In this document: piece by piece, positions 45,684 through 54,459 of the stretch
Position numbering within the stretch: the first letter of the stretch is position 1
How the letters are laid out: each line of letters begins with the position of its first letter
From: Fimenecus sp045532175
GTDB taxonomy: Bacteria; Bacillota; Clostridia; Oscillospirales; Acutalibacteraceae
Direction: 5' to 3'
Length of the DNA stretch: 60,830 nt
Assembly (NCBI GenBank): GCA_045532175.1
Contig: JAZSFK010000029.1
Span: 1-60,830, forward strand
Made by a program: the position numbers and the translations under genes
The notes under the pieces: model-generated
What the model was told of the DNA's origin: nothing
The model's database searches: none
What the model saw: the letters and a program-made list of their open reading frames with translations, nothing else

Positions 45684-45726
45684 GTCGCAGACCCGACGTT
45701 TTGCGTTTTGCACTTTGCATTTTGCA
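45684..45726 (-). repeat. Heptamer tract R2 with hairpin tail
   Basis: Minus strand from 45726: TGCAAAA TGCAAAG TGCAAAA CGCAAAA, then the small hairpin GTCGGGTCTGCGAC (45684-45697). Begins 2 bases after the hisF stop. The same tail hairpin occurs at R3. Confidence 0.9.
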
Positions 45727-45728
45727 CT

Positions 45729-46484
45729 TTACAGTCTTACTGATATTCCATTGTCTTTGAGATAGTGTTTTAGGTCCATAATGGGAATTTCGTTGAAGTG
45801 GAAAAGGGATGCGGCTAAAACTGCATCTGCTTTACCTTCGTTAAAAGCATCAAGGAAATGGGATTTTGCACCTGCTCCGCCCGATGCGATTACGGGTACG
45901 CCAACGCATTCTGAAACTGCACGGTTAAGGTCATTATCATAGCCTTGCTTTTGTCCGTCGCAGTCCATACTTGTAAGGAGAATTTCTCCTGCACCTCTTT
46001 TTACTGCTTCTTCTGCCCATTTAACAGCATCAATACCTGTGGGAATTCGTCCGCCGTTGAGATAAACCTCCCAACCCTTATCGTTTCGTTTGGCATCAAT
46101 GGCACATACTACACATTGACTGCCGAATTTATATGCAGCCTCGTTAATAAGGTTTGGATTTCTTACAGCGGCAGAGTTTACTGAAATTTTATCAGCACCT
46201 GCACGAAGTAACTCCTTAAAATCTTCAACTGTTCTAATTCCCCCACCAACTGTGAATGGAATAAATATATTATCGGCAACCTGACGAACAATTTCAAGCA
46301 TTGTTCCCCTGCCCTCGTGAGTGGCAGTAATATCGAGAAGCACCAACTCGTCAGCACCCTTTTTATTGTACTCAATAGCACATTCCACAGGGTCACCTGC
46401 ATCACGGATATTGACAAAACTGACGCCCTTTACAACTCGTCCGTTTTTCACATCAAGGCATGGTATAATTCTTTTAGCGTACAT
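45729..46484 (-). CDS. hisF: Imidazole glycerol phosphate synthase, cyclase subunit
   Basis: 251 residues, TIM barrel. MYAKRIIPCLDVKNGRVVKG with catalytic Asp11, and GGGIRTVEDFK and ASGGAGAKSHF phosphate-binding loops. Uses ammonia from HisH to form IGP and AICAR. Start touches the hisH stop. No other his gene is nearby. Confidence 0.97.
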   Translation of the reverse strand: MYAKRIIPCLDVKNGRVVKGVSFVNIRDAGDPVECAIEYNKKGADELVLLDITATHEGRGTMLEIVRQVADNIFIPFTVGGGIRTVEDFKELLRAGADKISVNSAAVRNPNLINEAAYKFGSQCVVCAIDAKRNDKGWEVYLNGGRIPTGIDAVKWAEEAVKRGAGEILLTSMDCDGQKQGYDNDLNRAVSECVGVPVIASGGAGAKSHFLDAFNEGKADAVLAASLFHFNEIPIMDLKHYLKDNGISVRL

Positions 46485-47098
46485 TATTCTACCTCCATTG
46501 ATGCGAAATTTCTTAAAATCTGCAAGCCCACATCACCTGATTTTTCAGGGTGGAACTGAGTTGCAAAAACCTTGTTTTTACCCACAGCAGAATGAAAATC
46601 AATTCCGTAATTTGTTATGGTTGCGATGTCTTCTTTGTCTTCTGCATGGAGATAATAGGAATGAACAAAATAAACATAGGAATTTTCGGGAATACCTTTA
46701 AAGAGAGTATCGTTCTGTTTGATACTCAATGAATTCCAACCAATGTGAGGAATTTTAAGTCCCATATCGGGTGAGAATTTTTTAATCTTGCCCTTGAAAA
46801 TGCCAAGTCCCTTTACTCCCGGAGATTCTTCGGACTCCTCAAATAAAAGCTGAAGTCCCAAGCAAATTCCCAAAAAAGGTTTACCACTCAACGCACATTC
46901 TTTTACAGTTTCCACAAGTCCGCTTTTAGCCATTGAGTCCATAGCGTCCCCAAATGAGCCGACACCCGGCAAAAGGACTTTGTCGGCAGACTTAATCTTT
47001 TCCGGGTCATCCGTTATTATGTTTTCAGCGCCGATGAAATCAAGTGCTTTTTTAACACTCTGAAGATTTCCTGCACCGTAGTCAATAATTGCTATCAT
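46484..47098 (-). CDS. hisH: Imidazole glycerol phosphate synthase, glutaminase subunit
   Basis: 204 residues, class I glutamine amidotransferase. Nucleophile Cys in FLGICLGLQLLFE and the His-Glu pair in ATQFHPEKSG. Delivers ammonia to HisF. ATG 47098 with AAGGA at 9 bases is preferred to ATG 47107, which overlaps that site. Confidence 0.96.
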   Translation of the reverse strand: MIAIIDYGAGNLQSVKKALDFIGAENIITDDPEKIKSADKVLLPGVGSFGDAMDSMAKSGLVETVKECALSGKPFLGICLGLQLLFEESEESPGVKGLGIFKGKIKKFSPDMGLKIPHIGWNSLSIKQNDTLFKGIPENSYVYFVHSYYLHAEDKEDIATITNYGIDFHSAVGKNKVFATQFHPEKSGDVGLQILRNFASMEVE

Positions 47099-47126
47099 TT
47101 TTGTCATTCCTTAAAGATAATAATTT

Positions 47127-47155
47127 ATTTTAGCACAGTAAAGTGATATAATCAA
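47127..47155 (-). promoter_or_regulatory. Promoter of hisHF
   Basis: TTGATT (47150-47155), 17-bp spacer, TAAAAT (47127-47132) on the minus strand. Confidence 0.6.
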
Positions 47156-47213
47156 TATGTAAAGTTAGATAAAAAACTAAACTTTGCACGCAATTATTTG
47201 TAATAGTTAAAAG

Positions 47214-47242
47214 TTGACTTTTACATAAATTTCCTTTAAAAT
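47214..47242 (+). promoter_or_regulatory. Promoter of the HAD phosphatase gene
   Basis: TTGACT (47214-47219), 17-bp spacer, TAAAAT (47237-47242), 24 bp before the start codon. Confidence 0.65.
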
Positions 47243-47265
47243 TAAGGCTGACGGAGGTGTCACCT

Positions 47266-48045
47266 ATGAACAATATTTTAAACAAAAAAGGTTTTATCAG
47301 CGATATGGACGGTGTTATCTACCACGGTAACAAAATTCTTCCCGGTGTTGCTGAATTTGTAAACTGGATGATAGACAATGATAAAAAATTCGTATTTTTA
47401 ACTAACAGTCCTGAAAAAACTCCCCACGAGTTAAGTATGAAGCTCGAACGTATGGGACTTAAGGTTTCCGCTGACCATTTCTACACAAGTGCCATGGCTA
47501 CTGCGGCATTTTTGAGCAGTCAGAAACCCGGCTGTACTGCCTATGTTATTGGTGAAGGTGCTCTTTCAAAGGCACTTTACGACCAAGGAATTTATATGAA
47601 TGACGTTAACCCTGACTACGTTGTTGTTGGCGAAACAAGAACATACAGTTTTGAAAAAATTGAAAAGGCTATCGAATTAGTCCTCAAGGGAGCAAAGCTT
47701 ATCGGCACAAACCCTGACATCACAGGTCCTACTGAAAGAGGTCTTATGCCTGCAACAGGTTCACTTATTGCCCCTATTGAAATTGCGACAGGCAAAAAAG
47801 CATATTTTGTCGGCAAGCCTAACCCATTGATGCTTCGTCACGGACTTCGTAAGCTCGGTTGCCACAGTGAGGAAATCGCATTCATTGGTGACAGAATGGA
47901 CACGGACATTATCGCAGGTATCGAATCAAACGTTGATACAGTTCTTGTTCTTTCAGGTGTTACATCAATGGAAACAATTGATATGTTCCCATACAGACCA
48001 AAATATATTTTTGAAAACGTTGGGGAAATTCTTACAAAAAAATAA
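47266..48045 (+). CDS. NagD-type HAD phosphatase
   Basis: 259 residues, HAD subfamily IIA. Motif I FISDMDGVIYHGNK, motif II FLTNSPEKT, motif III KPNPLM, motif IV IGDRMDTDIIAG, with a large C2 cap (about 80-180). Acts on small phosphates such as nucleotides or glycolytic by-products; substrate unknown. ATG 47266 follows GGAGGTGTCACCT. Confidence 0.85.
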   Translation: MNNILNKKGFISDMDGVIYHGNKILPGVAEFVNWMIDNDKKFVFLTNSPEKTPHELSMKLERMGLKVSADHFYTSAMATAAFLSSQKPGCTAYVIGEGALSKALYDQGIYMNDVNPDYVVVGETRTYSFEKIEKAIELVLKGAKLIGTNPDITGPTERGLMPATGSLIAPIEIATGKKAYFVGKPNPLMLRHGLRKLGCHSEEIAFIGDRMDTDIIAGIESNVDTVLVLSGVTSMETIDMFPYRPKYIFENVGEILTKK

Positions 48046-48072
48046 GATAAAGTATTAATAAGGCATTAATAA

Positions 48073-48097
48073 AAGGTGGAGTTTTGCTCCACCTTTT
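48073..48097. terminator. Bidirectional terminator between converging genes
   Basis: AAGGTGGAG-TTTTG-CTCCACCTT with T-rich flank on the plus strand. Confidence 0.85.
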
Positions 48098-48103
48098 GCT
48101 ATG

Positions 48104-48985
48104 TTATTTACTTGCTTCCTTTAACAGTTTTAAAATTTTCTCTCTTGGGAAAATGTATTTTTTATTACAGAAATGACAACAAACCTCTGTCTGCTCATCC
48201 TCCGCCATTTCCTGCAGTCCTTCTGCACCTGCACTAATTAAAGCTCTTGTTACTCTTTCGGTACTGCAGTCGCATCTGTACTCAACCTCTTGTGTGTCAA
48301 GCAACTGCATAGAAAACTCTGAAAGCACAGCCTGACAGATTTCTTCAGGGGTAAGTCCTTCGGCCAGCATTGTTGTTACCGGCTTGATTCCCTCAAGACT
48401 CTTTTCAACAAGAGAAATTGTGTCCTCACCTGCAGTAGGAAGTAACTGAATTAAAAATCCACCTGCTAAAAGCACTTCCTCACTCTGGGGGTCAACAAGC
48501 ACACCCAACGCACAAACTGTTGGTGTCTGTTCACTTGTGGCATAGTAAGCAGTAATATCCTCCGCAATTTCGCCTGAAATAATAGGTGTCTGTGCACAGT
48601 AAGGCTCTTTTAAGCCAAGGTCCTTAATTACAGTTAAAAATCCATCTTTACCAACTGCACCTGAAACATCAAGCTTACCTTTGCCGTTAAGTGGAAGATT
48701 AACTCTTGAGTCACCAATATAGCCCTTCACCTGTCCTTTTGAGTTTGCAACTGCAACAACAGGAGAAGCAGGACCGCCACCACTTATTTTAAGGGTAAGG
48801 GTATCCTTATCACCTTTCAGAAGCACACCCATCATAGAAGCACCTGTGATAAGTCTGCCGAGTGCAGCGGAGCAAACCTTACTTGTGTTGTGAATTTTCT
48901 GCATTTCCTTAACCATTTGTGTTGAATCAAGTGCAAGACAGTAAAGTGTACCGTCCTCTGAAATCATTCTGACTAATCTGTTCAT
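48104..48985 (-). CDS. hslO: Redox-regulated chaperone Hsp33
   Basis: 293 residues. The C-terminal zinc switch is CDC (about 235) and CHFC (about 268). Activated by oxidative unfolding in the cytoplasm. Overlaps the upstream methyltransferase gene by 4 bases. Confidence 0.96.
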   Translation of the reverse strand: MNRLVRMISEDGTLYCLALDSTQMVKEMQKIHNTSKVCSAALGRLITGASMMGVLLKGDKDTLTLKISGGGPASPVVAVANSKGQVKGYIGDSRVNLPLNGKGKLDVSGAVGKDGFLTVIKDLGLKEPYCAQTPIISGEIAEDITAYYATSEQTPTVCALGVLVDPQSEEVLLAGGFLIQLLPTAGEDTISLVEKSLEGIKPVTTMLAEGLTPEEICQAVLSEFSMQLLDTQEVEYRCDCSTERVTRALISAGAEGLQEMAEDEQTEVCCHFCNKKYIFPREKILKLLKEASK

Positions 48986-49755
48986 TTTAATTCATCCTTA
49001 AAAATTGTTTCTGTTTTCTTACAAACAAATGTTATTCTTTCGGTTTTATCACCCGGAGATTTATCACCGTAATCGTCATACATTCCAAGCAATGCAAATC
49101 CTGTTTTTTCTATAATGTTTATGATTTTTTCAACAGGATATGAGTACTCGCAAAAGCCTTCGCTGTATCTTTCATATCCGTCATCATCTTCGTTTTTTAT
49201 AAAGAAATCAAGGTCGATATCAGTTGTATTTTCCTCTTCGTTAAAAGAGTTTTGCCACACGCAGTAAACCTCGTCCATATCATATACGAAGGTATTGTTT
49301 CCAAGAATCTCCTTGTGCTTATGTGGGGTATTCATATCAAAAATAAAGATTCCGCCCATATTCATAAAAAGTGAAACAAGAGAAACTGCCTTTTCAATCT
49401 TTTCAAGACTTTCTATGTGGTTAATGGTGTCAAGGCTGGAAACGGCACAATCAATTGTTCCGTATAAATCAAGCTCCTCACCCTTTTGACAAAGGAACAT
49501 AGCAGAGGAATTTTCATCATACTTTTTCTCATTTGCCACCATAAGCATATCTTCACTTGCGTCAACACCGATAATGTCGTACCCTTTTTTCTCCAAAAGA
49601 AAGGACAGAGTGCCTGTACCGCAACCAAGGTCAAGCAAAAGCCCTCCGTCAACACCGTTTTCGTGTAACAGAGAGCAAATTTTATGGGCAATTCTTTCAT
49701 ATTCTACATTTTCAGTTAGAATGTCATACACTGACGAAAAAATACCGTAGCTCAT
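48982..49755 (-). CDS. Class I SAM-dependent methyltransferase
   Basis: 257 residues. SAM loop LLLDLGCGTGTLSFLLEKKG, then IIGVDASEDMLMVA. C-terminal half resembles the Methyltransf_25/YqeM-like group found in Firmicutes operons. Substrate unknown. Overlaps the genes on both sides by 4 bases. Confidence 0.8.
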   Translation of the reverse strand: MSYGIFSSVYDILTENVEYERIAHKICSLLHENGVDGGLLLDLGCGTGTLSFLLEKKGYDIIGVDASEDMLMVANEKKYDENSSAMFLCQKGEELDLYGTIDCAVSSLDTINHIESLEKIEKAVSLVSLFMNMGGIFIFDMNTPHKHKEILGNNTFVYDMDEVYCVWQNSFNEEENTTDIDLDFFIKNEDDDGYERYSEGFCEYSYPVEKIINIIEKTGFALLGMYDDYGDKSPGDKTERITFVCKKTETIFKDELK

Positions 49756-50039
49756 TTTTCAACTCTTTCAAAAATCTTCTCGTAACCGTCAGCACCATAC
49801 TGAAGTGAACGGTTAACACGGCTGATAGTAGCAGTTGATGCACCTGTTGCCTTCACAATATCATTGTACACTTTTTTCTCTGAAAGCATTTTGGCAACTA
49901 CACAACGCTGAGCCATTGAATGAAACTCATTCACCGTACAAAGGTCCTGAAAGAAATCATAACATTCCTGCTCATCCTTTAATTGCAAAATACACTTAAC
50001 GAGAAATTCCGTGCTTTCATTTTTAAAGTCTATTCCCAT
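49752..50039 (-). CDS. YerC/YecD-type TrpR-related regulator
   Basis: 95 residues, all-helical TrpR fold with helix-turn-helix DIVKATGASTATISRVNRSL. Firmicutes homologues are called YerC; targets are not well known. First gene of a short operon with the methyltransferase and hslO. Confidence 0.85.
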   Translation of the reverse strand: MGIDFKNESTEFLVKCILQLKDEQECYDFFQDLCTVNEFHSMAQRCVVAKMLSEKKVYNDIVKATGASTATISRVNRSLQYGADGYEKIFERVEK

Positions 50040-50117
50040 TTTTTCTAATCCTCCAAGCGGTTAGTTTTTTACCCTTTAAAATTTTAACACATTAAAACTT
50101 GAAAGTAAAGAACAATT

Positions 50118-51017
50118 TTAAAAAGCAAGATGTAAAATTATTCCCGGCACAACGGAGCAGACATACATAATACCCAAAATTTTCAGATTTTCTTTAAATT
50201 TAGATTTATTTCGCAACAGGATGAGCATACCCGCACCGGCATTTGTACAAAGTCCTGCAATTAAAGCTCCAAAGCTTAATGTACCCTCAATGTAAAGCTG
50301 TGTCAGAAGGACTGATGAGGCACAATTCGGAATAAACCCTATAATCGCAGAAAGAAACGGCTGGAAAATCGAATCCGAAAGCATAAAATGAGACAGTCTT
50401 TGAGTACCGATAAAGCTGACTGCAAATTGAATTAAAACTGTAAATAAAAGCAGAAAACCGAATACCTTTACTGTATGAATAAGCGCAGGACGTAAAACAC
50501 CACTGTTTTCATCACAGCCACAATGGTCGTGTTCGCATAAATCGTGTGAGTGGTGATGATGCTCTTTGTGGCTTTTCTTTTCGATTAAGTAAATTCCGTA
50601 TCCAAAAATCAAGGCAATAACAATTTTTGTAATAACCAATTTCAAAATCTCGAATCCACCATTTTCGGCAGTTGCAAGAAGAACTATCGCCTCGTCAGAA
50701 GTAGAAAGAAAAACAGCAATAAGTGTACCCAAGGTGATTATTCCGCTGGAGTAAAGATTTGCACACATTACTGAAAAACCGCATTGAGGTACACAGCCTA
50801 AAACCGTACCGATAAGTGGACCTGCACCTCCGGCACGGGTAAAAAGATGCTGAATTTTATCTTCCGCTTTATGTTCAAGAAATTCAATGAGCAAAAATGC
50901 AACAAATAAAAAAGGAAGAGTCTTGAGCGTATCAAGTAATGCTTCAAGAAGAATGTGGGATAATGCTTCTGCGGAAAAAACCGTTAAATCCGTATGAGTA
51001 TGTAAAATCGGTGTCAT
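50118..51017 (-). CDS. Putative metal (manganese/arsenic-type) efflux permease
   Basis: 299 residues, about 8 transmembrane helices in two repeats. Each repeat has a Pro-x-Cys motif in a helix: GCVPQCGFSVMCANLYSSGI and GFIPNCASSVLLTQLYIEG. Between them is a His/Cys-rich cytoplasmic loop (about 155-176, KEHHHHSHDLCEHDHCGCDE), a likely metal sensor or store. Family known as putative manganese transporter/arsenic efflux. Its start overlaps the Fur-family gene by 4 bases. Confidence 0.78.
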   Translation of the reverse strand: MTPILHTHTDLTVFSAEALSHILLEALLDTLKTLPFLFVAFLLIEFLEHKAEDKIQHLFTRAGGAGPLIGTVLGCVPQCGFSVMCANLYSSGIITLGTLIAVFLSTSDEAIVLLATAENGGFEILKLVITKIVIALIFGYGIYLIEKKSHKEHHHHSHDLCEHDHCGCDENSGVLRPALIHTVKVFGFLLLFTVLIQFAVSFIGTQRLSHFMLSDSIFQPFLSAIIGFIPNCASSVLLTQLYIEGTLSFGALIAGLCTNAGAGMLILLRNKSKFKENLKILGIMYVCSVVPGIILHLAF

Positions 51018-51418
51018 ACAGCACTCTCCTTTCTGCAGTCCTTACAGATACCGTAAAGCACGGTTCTTGAACCATCAAGCTTAAACTGGTGGTCGTTAAA
51101 AATATGGCTTGATAATTTATCAAGAAAATCACATTCTGTATGGATAAGGGTACCACAGGATGAGCATTTTAAATGATAATGATTATGACAATGTTCGCCT
51201 TCAAACTGATAGCAACAGGCATTATTTTCCCCTGAAATGAACTTTCTTGCCTTTTTTTCATCGCAAAGCTTATCCAACTGACGGTAAACAGTTGTCCTGC
51301 CAATGTTTTCCCCTTTTGAAACCAAGGCAAAATATACGTCTTCAGCAGAAAAATGCTTATGGGGATTATTCTGTAAAAATTCGTAAACTAATTTACTTTG
51401 TTTCGTGTTATAACTCAT
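51014..51418 (-). CDS. Fur-family metalloregulator
   Basis: 134 residues. N-terminal winged helix (NIGRTTVYRQLDKLCDE) and dimerisation domain with metal ligands HCHNHYH and two CxxC pairs (CSSC, CKDC) that hold structural zinc. Zur-, Fur- or PerR-type cannot be decided; co-transcription with the permease suggests it senses the exported metal. An exact palindrome lies over its own transcription start, so autoregulation is likely. Confidence 0.88.
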   Translation of the reverse strand: MSYNTKQSKLVYEFLQNNPHKHFSAEDVYFALVSKGENIGRTTVYRQLDKLCDEKKARKFISGENNACCYQFEGEHCHNHYHLKCSSCGTLIHTECDFLDKLSSHIFNDHQFKLDGSRTVLYGICKDCRKESAV

Positions 51419-51432
51419 TTTGTCCTCACTAT

Positions 51433-51487
51433 AAACTGAATTTGAAATTCAGTTTCAAATTATATATAAAATACAAGAAAAAGTCAA
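51433..51487 (-). promoter_or_regulatory. fur-permease promoter with Fur-box palindromes
   Basis: Minus strand: TTGACT (51482-51487), 17-bp spacer, TATAAT (51459-51464). Just downstream is a perfect 11-1-11 palindrome AAACTGAATTT-G-AAATTCAGTTT (51433-51455). A second, overlapping palindrome TTTGAAA-TTCAG-TTTCAAA covers 51441-51459. Overlapping inverted repeats are typical of two Fur dimers bound on opposite faces. Confidence 0.8.
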
Positions 51488-51507
51488 TGGTGCAAAAGGG
51501 ATTTTTA

Positions 51508-51536
51508 TTGACTATAAGACAGTTTTACTATATAAT
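51508..51536 (+). promoter_or_regulatory. Promoter of the GH51 gene
   Basis: TTGACT (51508-51513), 17-bp spacer, TATAAT (51531-51536), 30 bp before the ATG and about 20 bp from the divergent fur promoter. Confidence 0.8.
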
Positions 51537-51565
51537 TTTACTAATTAAATATAAGGAGAAATATT

Positions 51566-54295
51566 ATGAAAAGTATTATTTCAACTCTTCTTGCTTTTGT
51601 AATGGCAGTTCTGAGCATTTTCCCGTGCTTTAAAAAGGACGAGCCACAAGGAGAAATAGTAGTAAACAATACAGGTGCCAATGAGGTTGGTGCTTATAAC
51701 GTGGATAATGCAAAATATTCATTGAATATTGATGCAGATGATGAAATTCACGACATCAGCGACTTGCTTTTTGGCGCATTCTTTGAGGATATCAACTTTG
51801 CAGCAGACGGTGGTTTGTATGCAGAAATGGTTGTAAACCGTTCCTTTGAGTATCTGGAATATGCCGAAAACGATAATCTCTATCGTTGGGATACCGTAAA
51901 CGGTGCAATCGTTTCCGTAGAAGATGACGGTGCACATTCACTTAATGAAAATAATCCTCACTACCTTGTGTTAGAGGGTAATGCACTTGAAAAATCAGGT
52001 GTTGAAAATCGCGGTTTCCTTGACGGAATGAGCATTGTGGCAGGGAAAAACTATAATTTATCATTCTATGCCAAGGGCGAATACAGCGGTAAGATTTACG
52101 TAAATCTTGCAGTTAACGGTACAGTTGTAGGCACAACCTGTGTTGAGAATATTACTGACGAGTGGACTAAATACTCTGCAGTTATTACACCTGACACAAC
52201 AGCACACGAGGGTGTAACTCTTCAGGTGCTTTTGGATGACGGAACAGTATATTTTGATATGATTTCCCTCTTCCCTGAGGATACATACAAAAACCGTGAA
52301 AACGGTTTAAGAGAGGATATGTGCATTCTTCTTGAAGAAATGCAACCGAAATTCCTTCGTTTCCCCGGTGGTTGTATAACAGAAGGTTATGACGAGAACA
52401 GTGCATATAGCTGGAAGGACTCTGTCGGCACAGGAAGTAACGGTTTACCGCTTGAGTTTAACGGTAAATACGGTGATGTAGCAGCAAGAAAACAAGGAGT
52501 AAATCTTTGGACAAATATTGATATGACAGAAGACCCGTTACCTTGCTTTATGACTTACGGATTAGGCTTCTTTGAATATTTCCAACTTGCTGAGGACATA
52601 GGTGCTGTTGGTGTTCCTGTTCTTAACTGCGGACTTTTCTGTCAGGCAAGAGGCAGAGGTCCTGTTGCTCTCGATAGTGATGAGTTTAAACAGTATGTTC
52701 AGGATATGCACGACCTTGTTGAATTCTGTCGTGGTGATGAAACTACAACATGGGGTAAGGTTCGTATTGATTTAGGTCATAAGGAACCCTTTGAGCTTAA
52801 GTATATCTGTATCGGTAATGAAAACTGGGGACAGGATTACTATGAACGCTACTCCTTGTTCCTTGAGTCATTTAACGAGGCAAAAGAGAAAAATCCTGAG
52901 CTTTATGCCGGACTTGAGCTTATTTACTCATCAGGTGTTGATGACGGTACAAGCGGTGCAGACTACCTCCCCTCTTACGAATATGCAAAGAATGAGCTTG
53001 ATGCTATGGGCTCATCAAATGCCTTGGATTTTGCAGGAGCAACTGACCACCACTACTACAATGACCCTGAATGGTTCTACAAAAACGCAGATTACTATGA
53101 CGAGGAAAATTACAAGAGAAGTGTTGAGAATATGACCGATACAATTTACGGTGGCGGACTCAATGTTTTCGTTGGTGAATATGCTTCATGGAGCAACACT
53201 CTTAACTCGGCACTTTCAGAGGCTGCATATATGACAGGACTTGAAAGAAACGGTGATATTGTTGTAATGGCGGCTTATGCGCCATTGTTCGGAAATCTTA
53301 CGGCAACTCACTGGGCACCTGACCTTATCTGGTTTAATAATCATCAGGTAACTCCATCCATAAACTACCACGTTCAAAAACTTTTCTCCGTAAATCAGGG
53401 TACAGCAGTGCTTAATCACACATTGAGCGGTGCAAAGGTGCCTGAGGTTAATCTTACGGGTATGGTTGGTGTAGGTACCTGGTACACATCCGCTAAATTT
53501 GACAATGTAAAAATCACAAGTCTTGATACGGGAAAAACCTTGGGCAGTACAAGATTTACAACATTCCTTGCAAAATCAAGATGGGATTTCCCAACGGACG
53601 GTGACTGGAAAATCAGGGGTGGAGCCCTTGTAAATACTACAACCAATATGGCTTACAGCAACAACGGCAGTGTGGCATATTTTGGTGACAAGGATTGGTC
53701 AAATTATTGCTACACAGTTGAAGCAACAAAACTTGAAGGTGGCGAAGGCTTCCTCATTCCATTCGCAGTTCAGGACAAGGACAACTGCTATTTCTGGAAT
53801 ATCGGCGGTTGGGGAAATACAACCTCTGCACTTCAACAAATTAAAAACGGTGTAAAAACTGATAAGATTTTAGGCACGGTCAAGCCATTCACGATTGAAG
53901 AAGGCAGAACCTACGAAATCAAGCTTGAGGTTTCCGGCTCAAGTGTAAAAGGATATATCGACGGTGAGCTTTATATTGACTATACTTTTACAAACGGTGC
54001 AGAAGCAACTGCATATACTGTTGTTAGTACGGACGAAAATGGCGACGTTATTATCAAGCTTGTAAATGTTACTGAAAATGCAGAAACTGTTGCAATTAAC
54101 ATTGATAATGCTAATATTCAAGGTACAGCAATTGTCAATCAGGTTGCAGGGGACTCCCTGAAAAACGACAATATTTTAGGACAGGAACAAGACTGCACGA
54201 TGAAAGAATTTACTCTTGAAGGAGTTTCAAATCAGTTCAATTACACAATGCCGGCATATTCGGTAACAAGCATAAGACTTAAAACAACAGGATAA
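51566..54295 (+). CDS. Secreted GH51 alpha-L-arabinofuranosidase
   Basis: 909 residues. Signal peptide (about 1-20), CBM4-like sandwich (about 85-240), then the GH51 barrel: acid/base E419 in IGNENWG and nucleophile E538 in VGEYASW, with FLRFPGGCITEGYDENSAYS. After the barrel the terminal beta-sandwich is split by an added LamG/concanavalin-like module (about 640-800, GGEGFLIPFAVQDKDNCYFW). Releases arabinofuranose from arabinoxylan, arabinan or glycoproteins outside the cell. ATG with AAGGAG. Single-gene unit; no transporter or regulator adjacent. Confidence 0.9.
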   Translation: MKSIISTLLAFVMAVLSIFPCFKKDEPQGEIVVNNTGANEVGAYNVDNAKYSLNIDADDEIHDISDLLFGAFFEDINFAADGGLYAEMVVNRSFEYLEYAENDNLYRWDTVNGAIVSVEDDGAHSLNENNPHYLVLEGNALEKSGVENRGFLDGMSIVAGKNYNLSFYAKGEYSGKIYVNLAVNGTVVGTTCVENITDEWTKYSAVITPDTTAHEGVTLQVLLDDGTVYFDMISLFPEDTYKNRENGLREDMCILLEEMQPKFLRFPGGCITEGYDENSAYSWKDSVGTGSNGLPLEFNGKYGDVAARKQGVNLWTNIDMTEDPLPCFMTYGLGFFEYFQLAEDIGAVGVPVLNCGLFCQARGRGPVALDSDEFKQYVQDMHDLVEFCRGDETTTWGKVRIDLGHKEPFELKYICIGNENWGQDYYERYSLFLESFNEAKEKNPELYAGLELIYSSGVDDGTSGADYLPSYEYAKNELDAMGSSNALDFAGATDHHYYNDPEWFYKNADYYDEENYKRSVENMTDTIYGGGLNVFVGEYASWSNTLNSALSEAAYMTGLERNGDIVVMAAYAPLFGNLTATHWAPDLIWFNNHQVTPSINYHVQKLFSVNQGTAVLNHTLSGAKVPEVNLTGMVGVGTWYTSAKFDNVKITSLDTGKTLGSTRFTTFLAKSRWDFPTDGDWKIRGGALVNTTTNMAYSNNGSVAYFGDKDWSNYCYTVEATKLEGGEGFLIPFAVQDKDNCYFWNIGGWGNTTSALQQIKNGVKTDKILGTVKPFTIEEGRTYEIKLEVSGSSVKGYIDGELYIDYTFTNGAEATAYTVVSTDENGDVIIKLVNVTENAETVAINIDNANIQGTAIVNQVAGDSLKNDNILGQEQDCTMKEFTLEGVSNQFNYTMPAYSVTSIRLKTTG

Positions 54296-54331
54296 ATTCT
54301 ATTGTAGTATTCTATAATCACACTATGTACG

Positions 54332-54370
54332 TGGAAGAGTTTTCTTTGATAAGAAGACTCTTCCTTTTTT
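54332..54370 (+). terminator. Terminator after GH51
   Basis: GGAAGAGT / ACTCTTCC stem with a 17-base loop, then TTTTTT. Confidence 0.85.
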
Positions 54371-54398
54371 ATTTACAGTAAAATTCAAGCCTATTTCA

Positions 54399-54436
54399 GA
54401 AAAAAATACCGCGAGCCGATAGACACGCGGTATTGC
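54399..54436 (-). terminator. Terminator of the topoisomerase A gene
   Basis: AATACCGCG / CGCGGTATT stem followed by TTTTTT on the minus strand. It lies beyond hairpin element C, so element C would be in the 3' untranslated region. Confidence 0.85.
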
Positions 54437-54459
54437 GGAAAAAGAATCCTTTTAAAAAC

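Noticed and set aside
44965..45726. Insertion sequence or transposon at the heptamer tracts
   Set aside because: The tracts frame a SUKH gene, not a transposase, and I see no clear target duplication. I list them as repeats instead of an insertion sequence.
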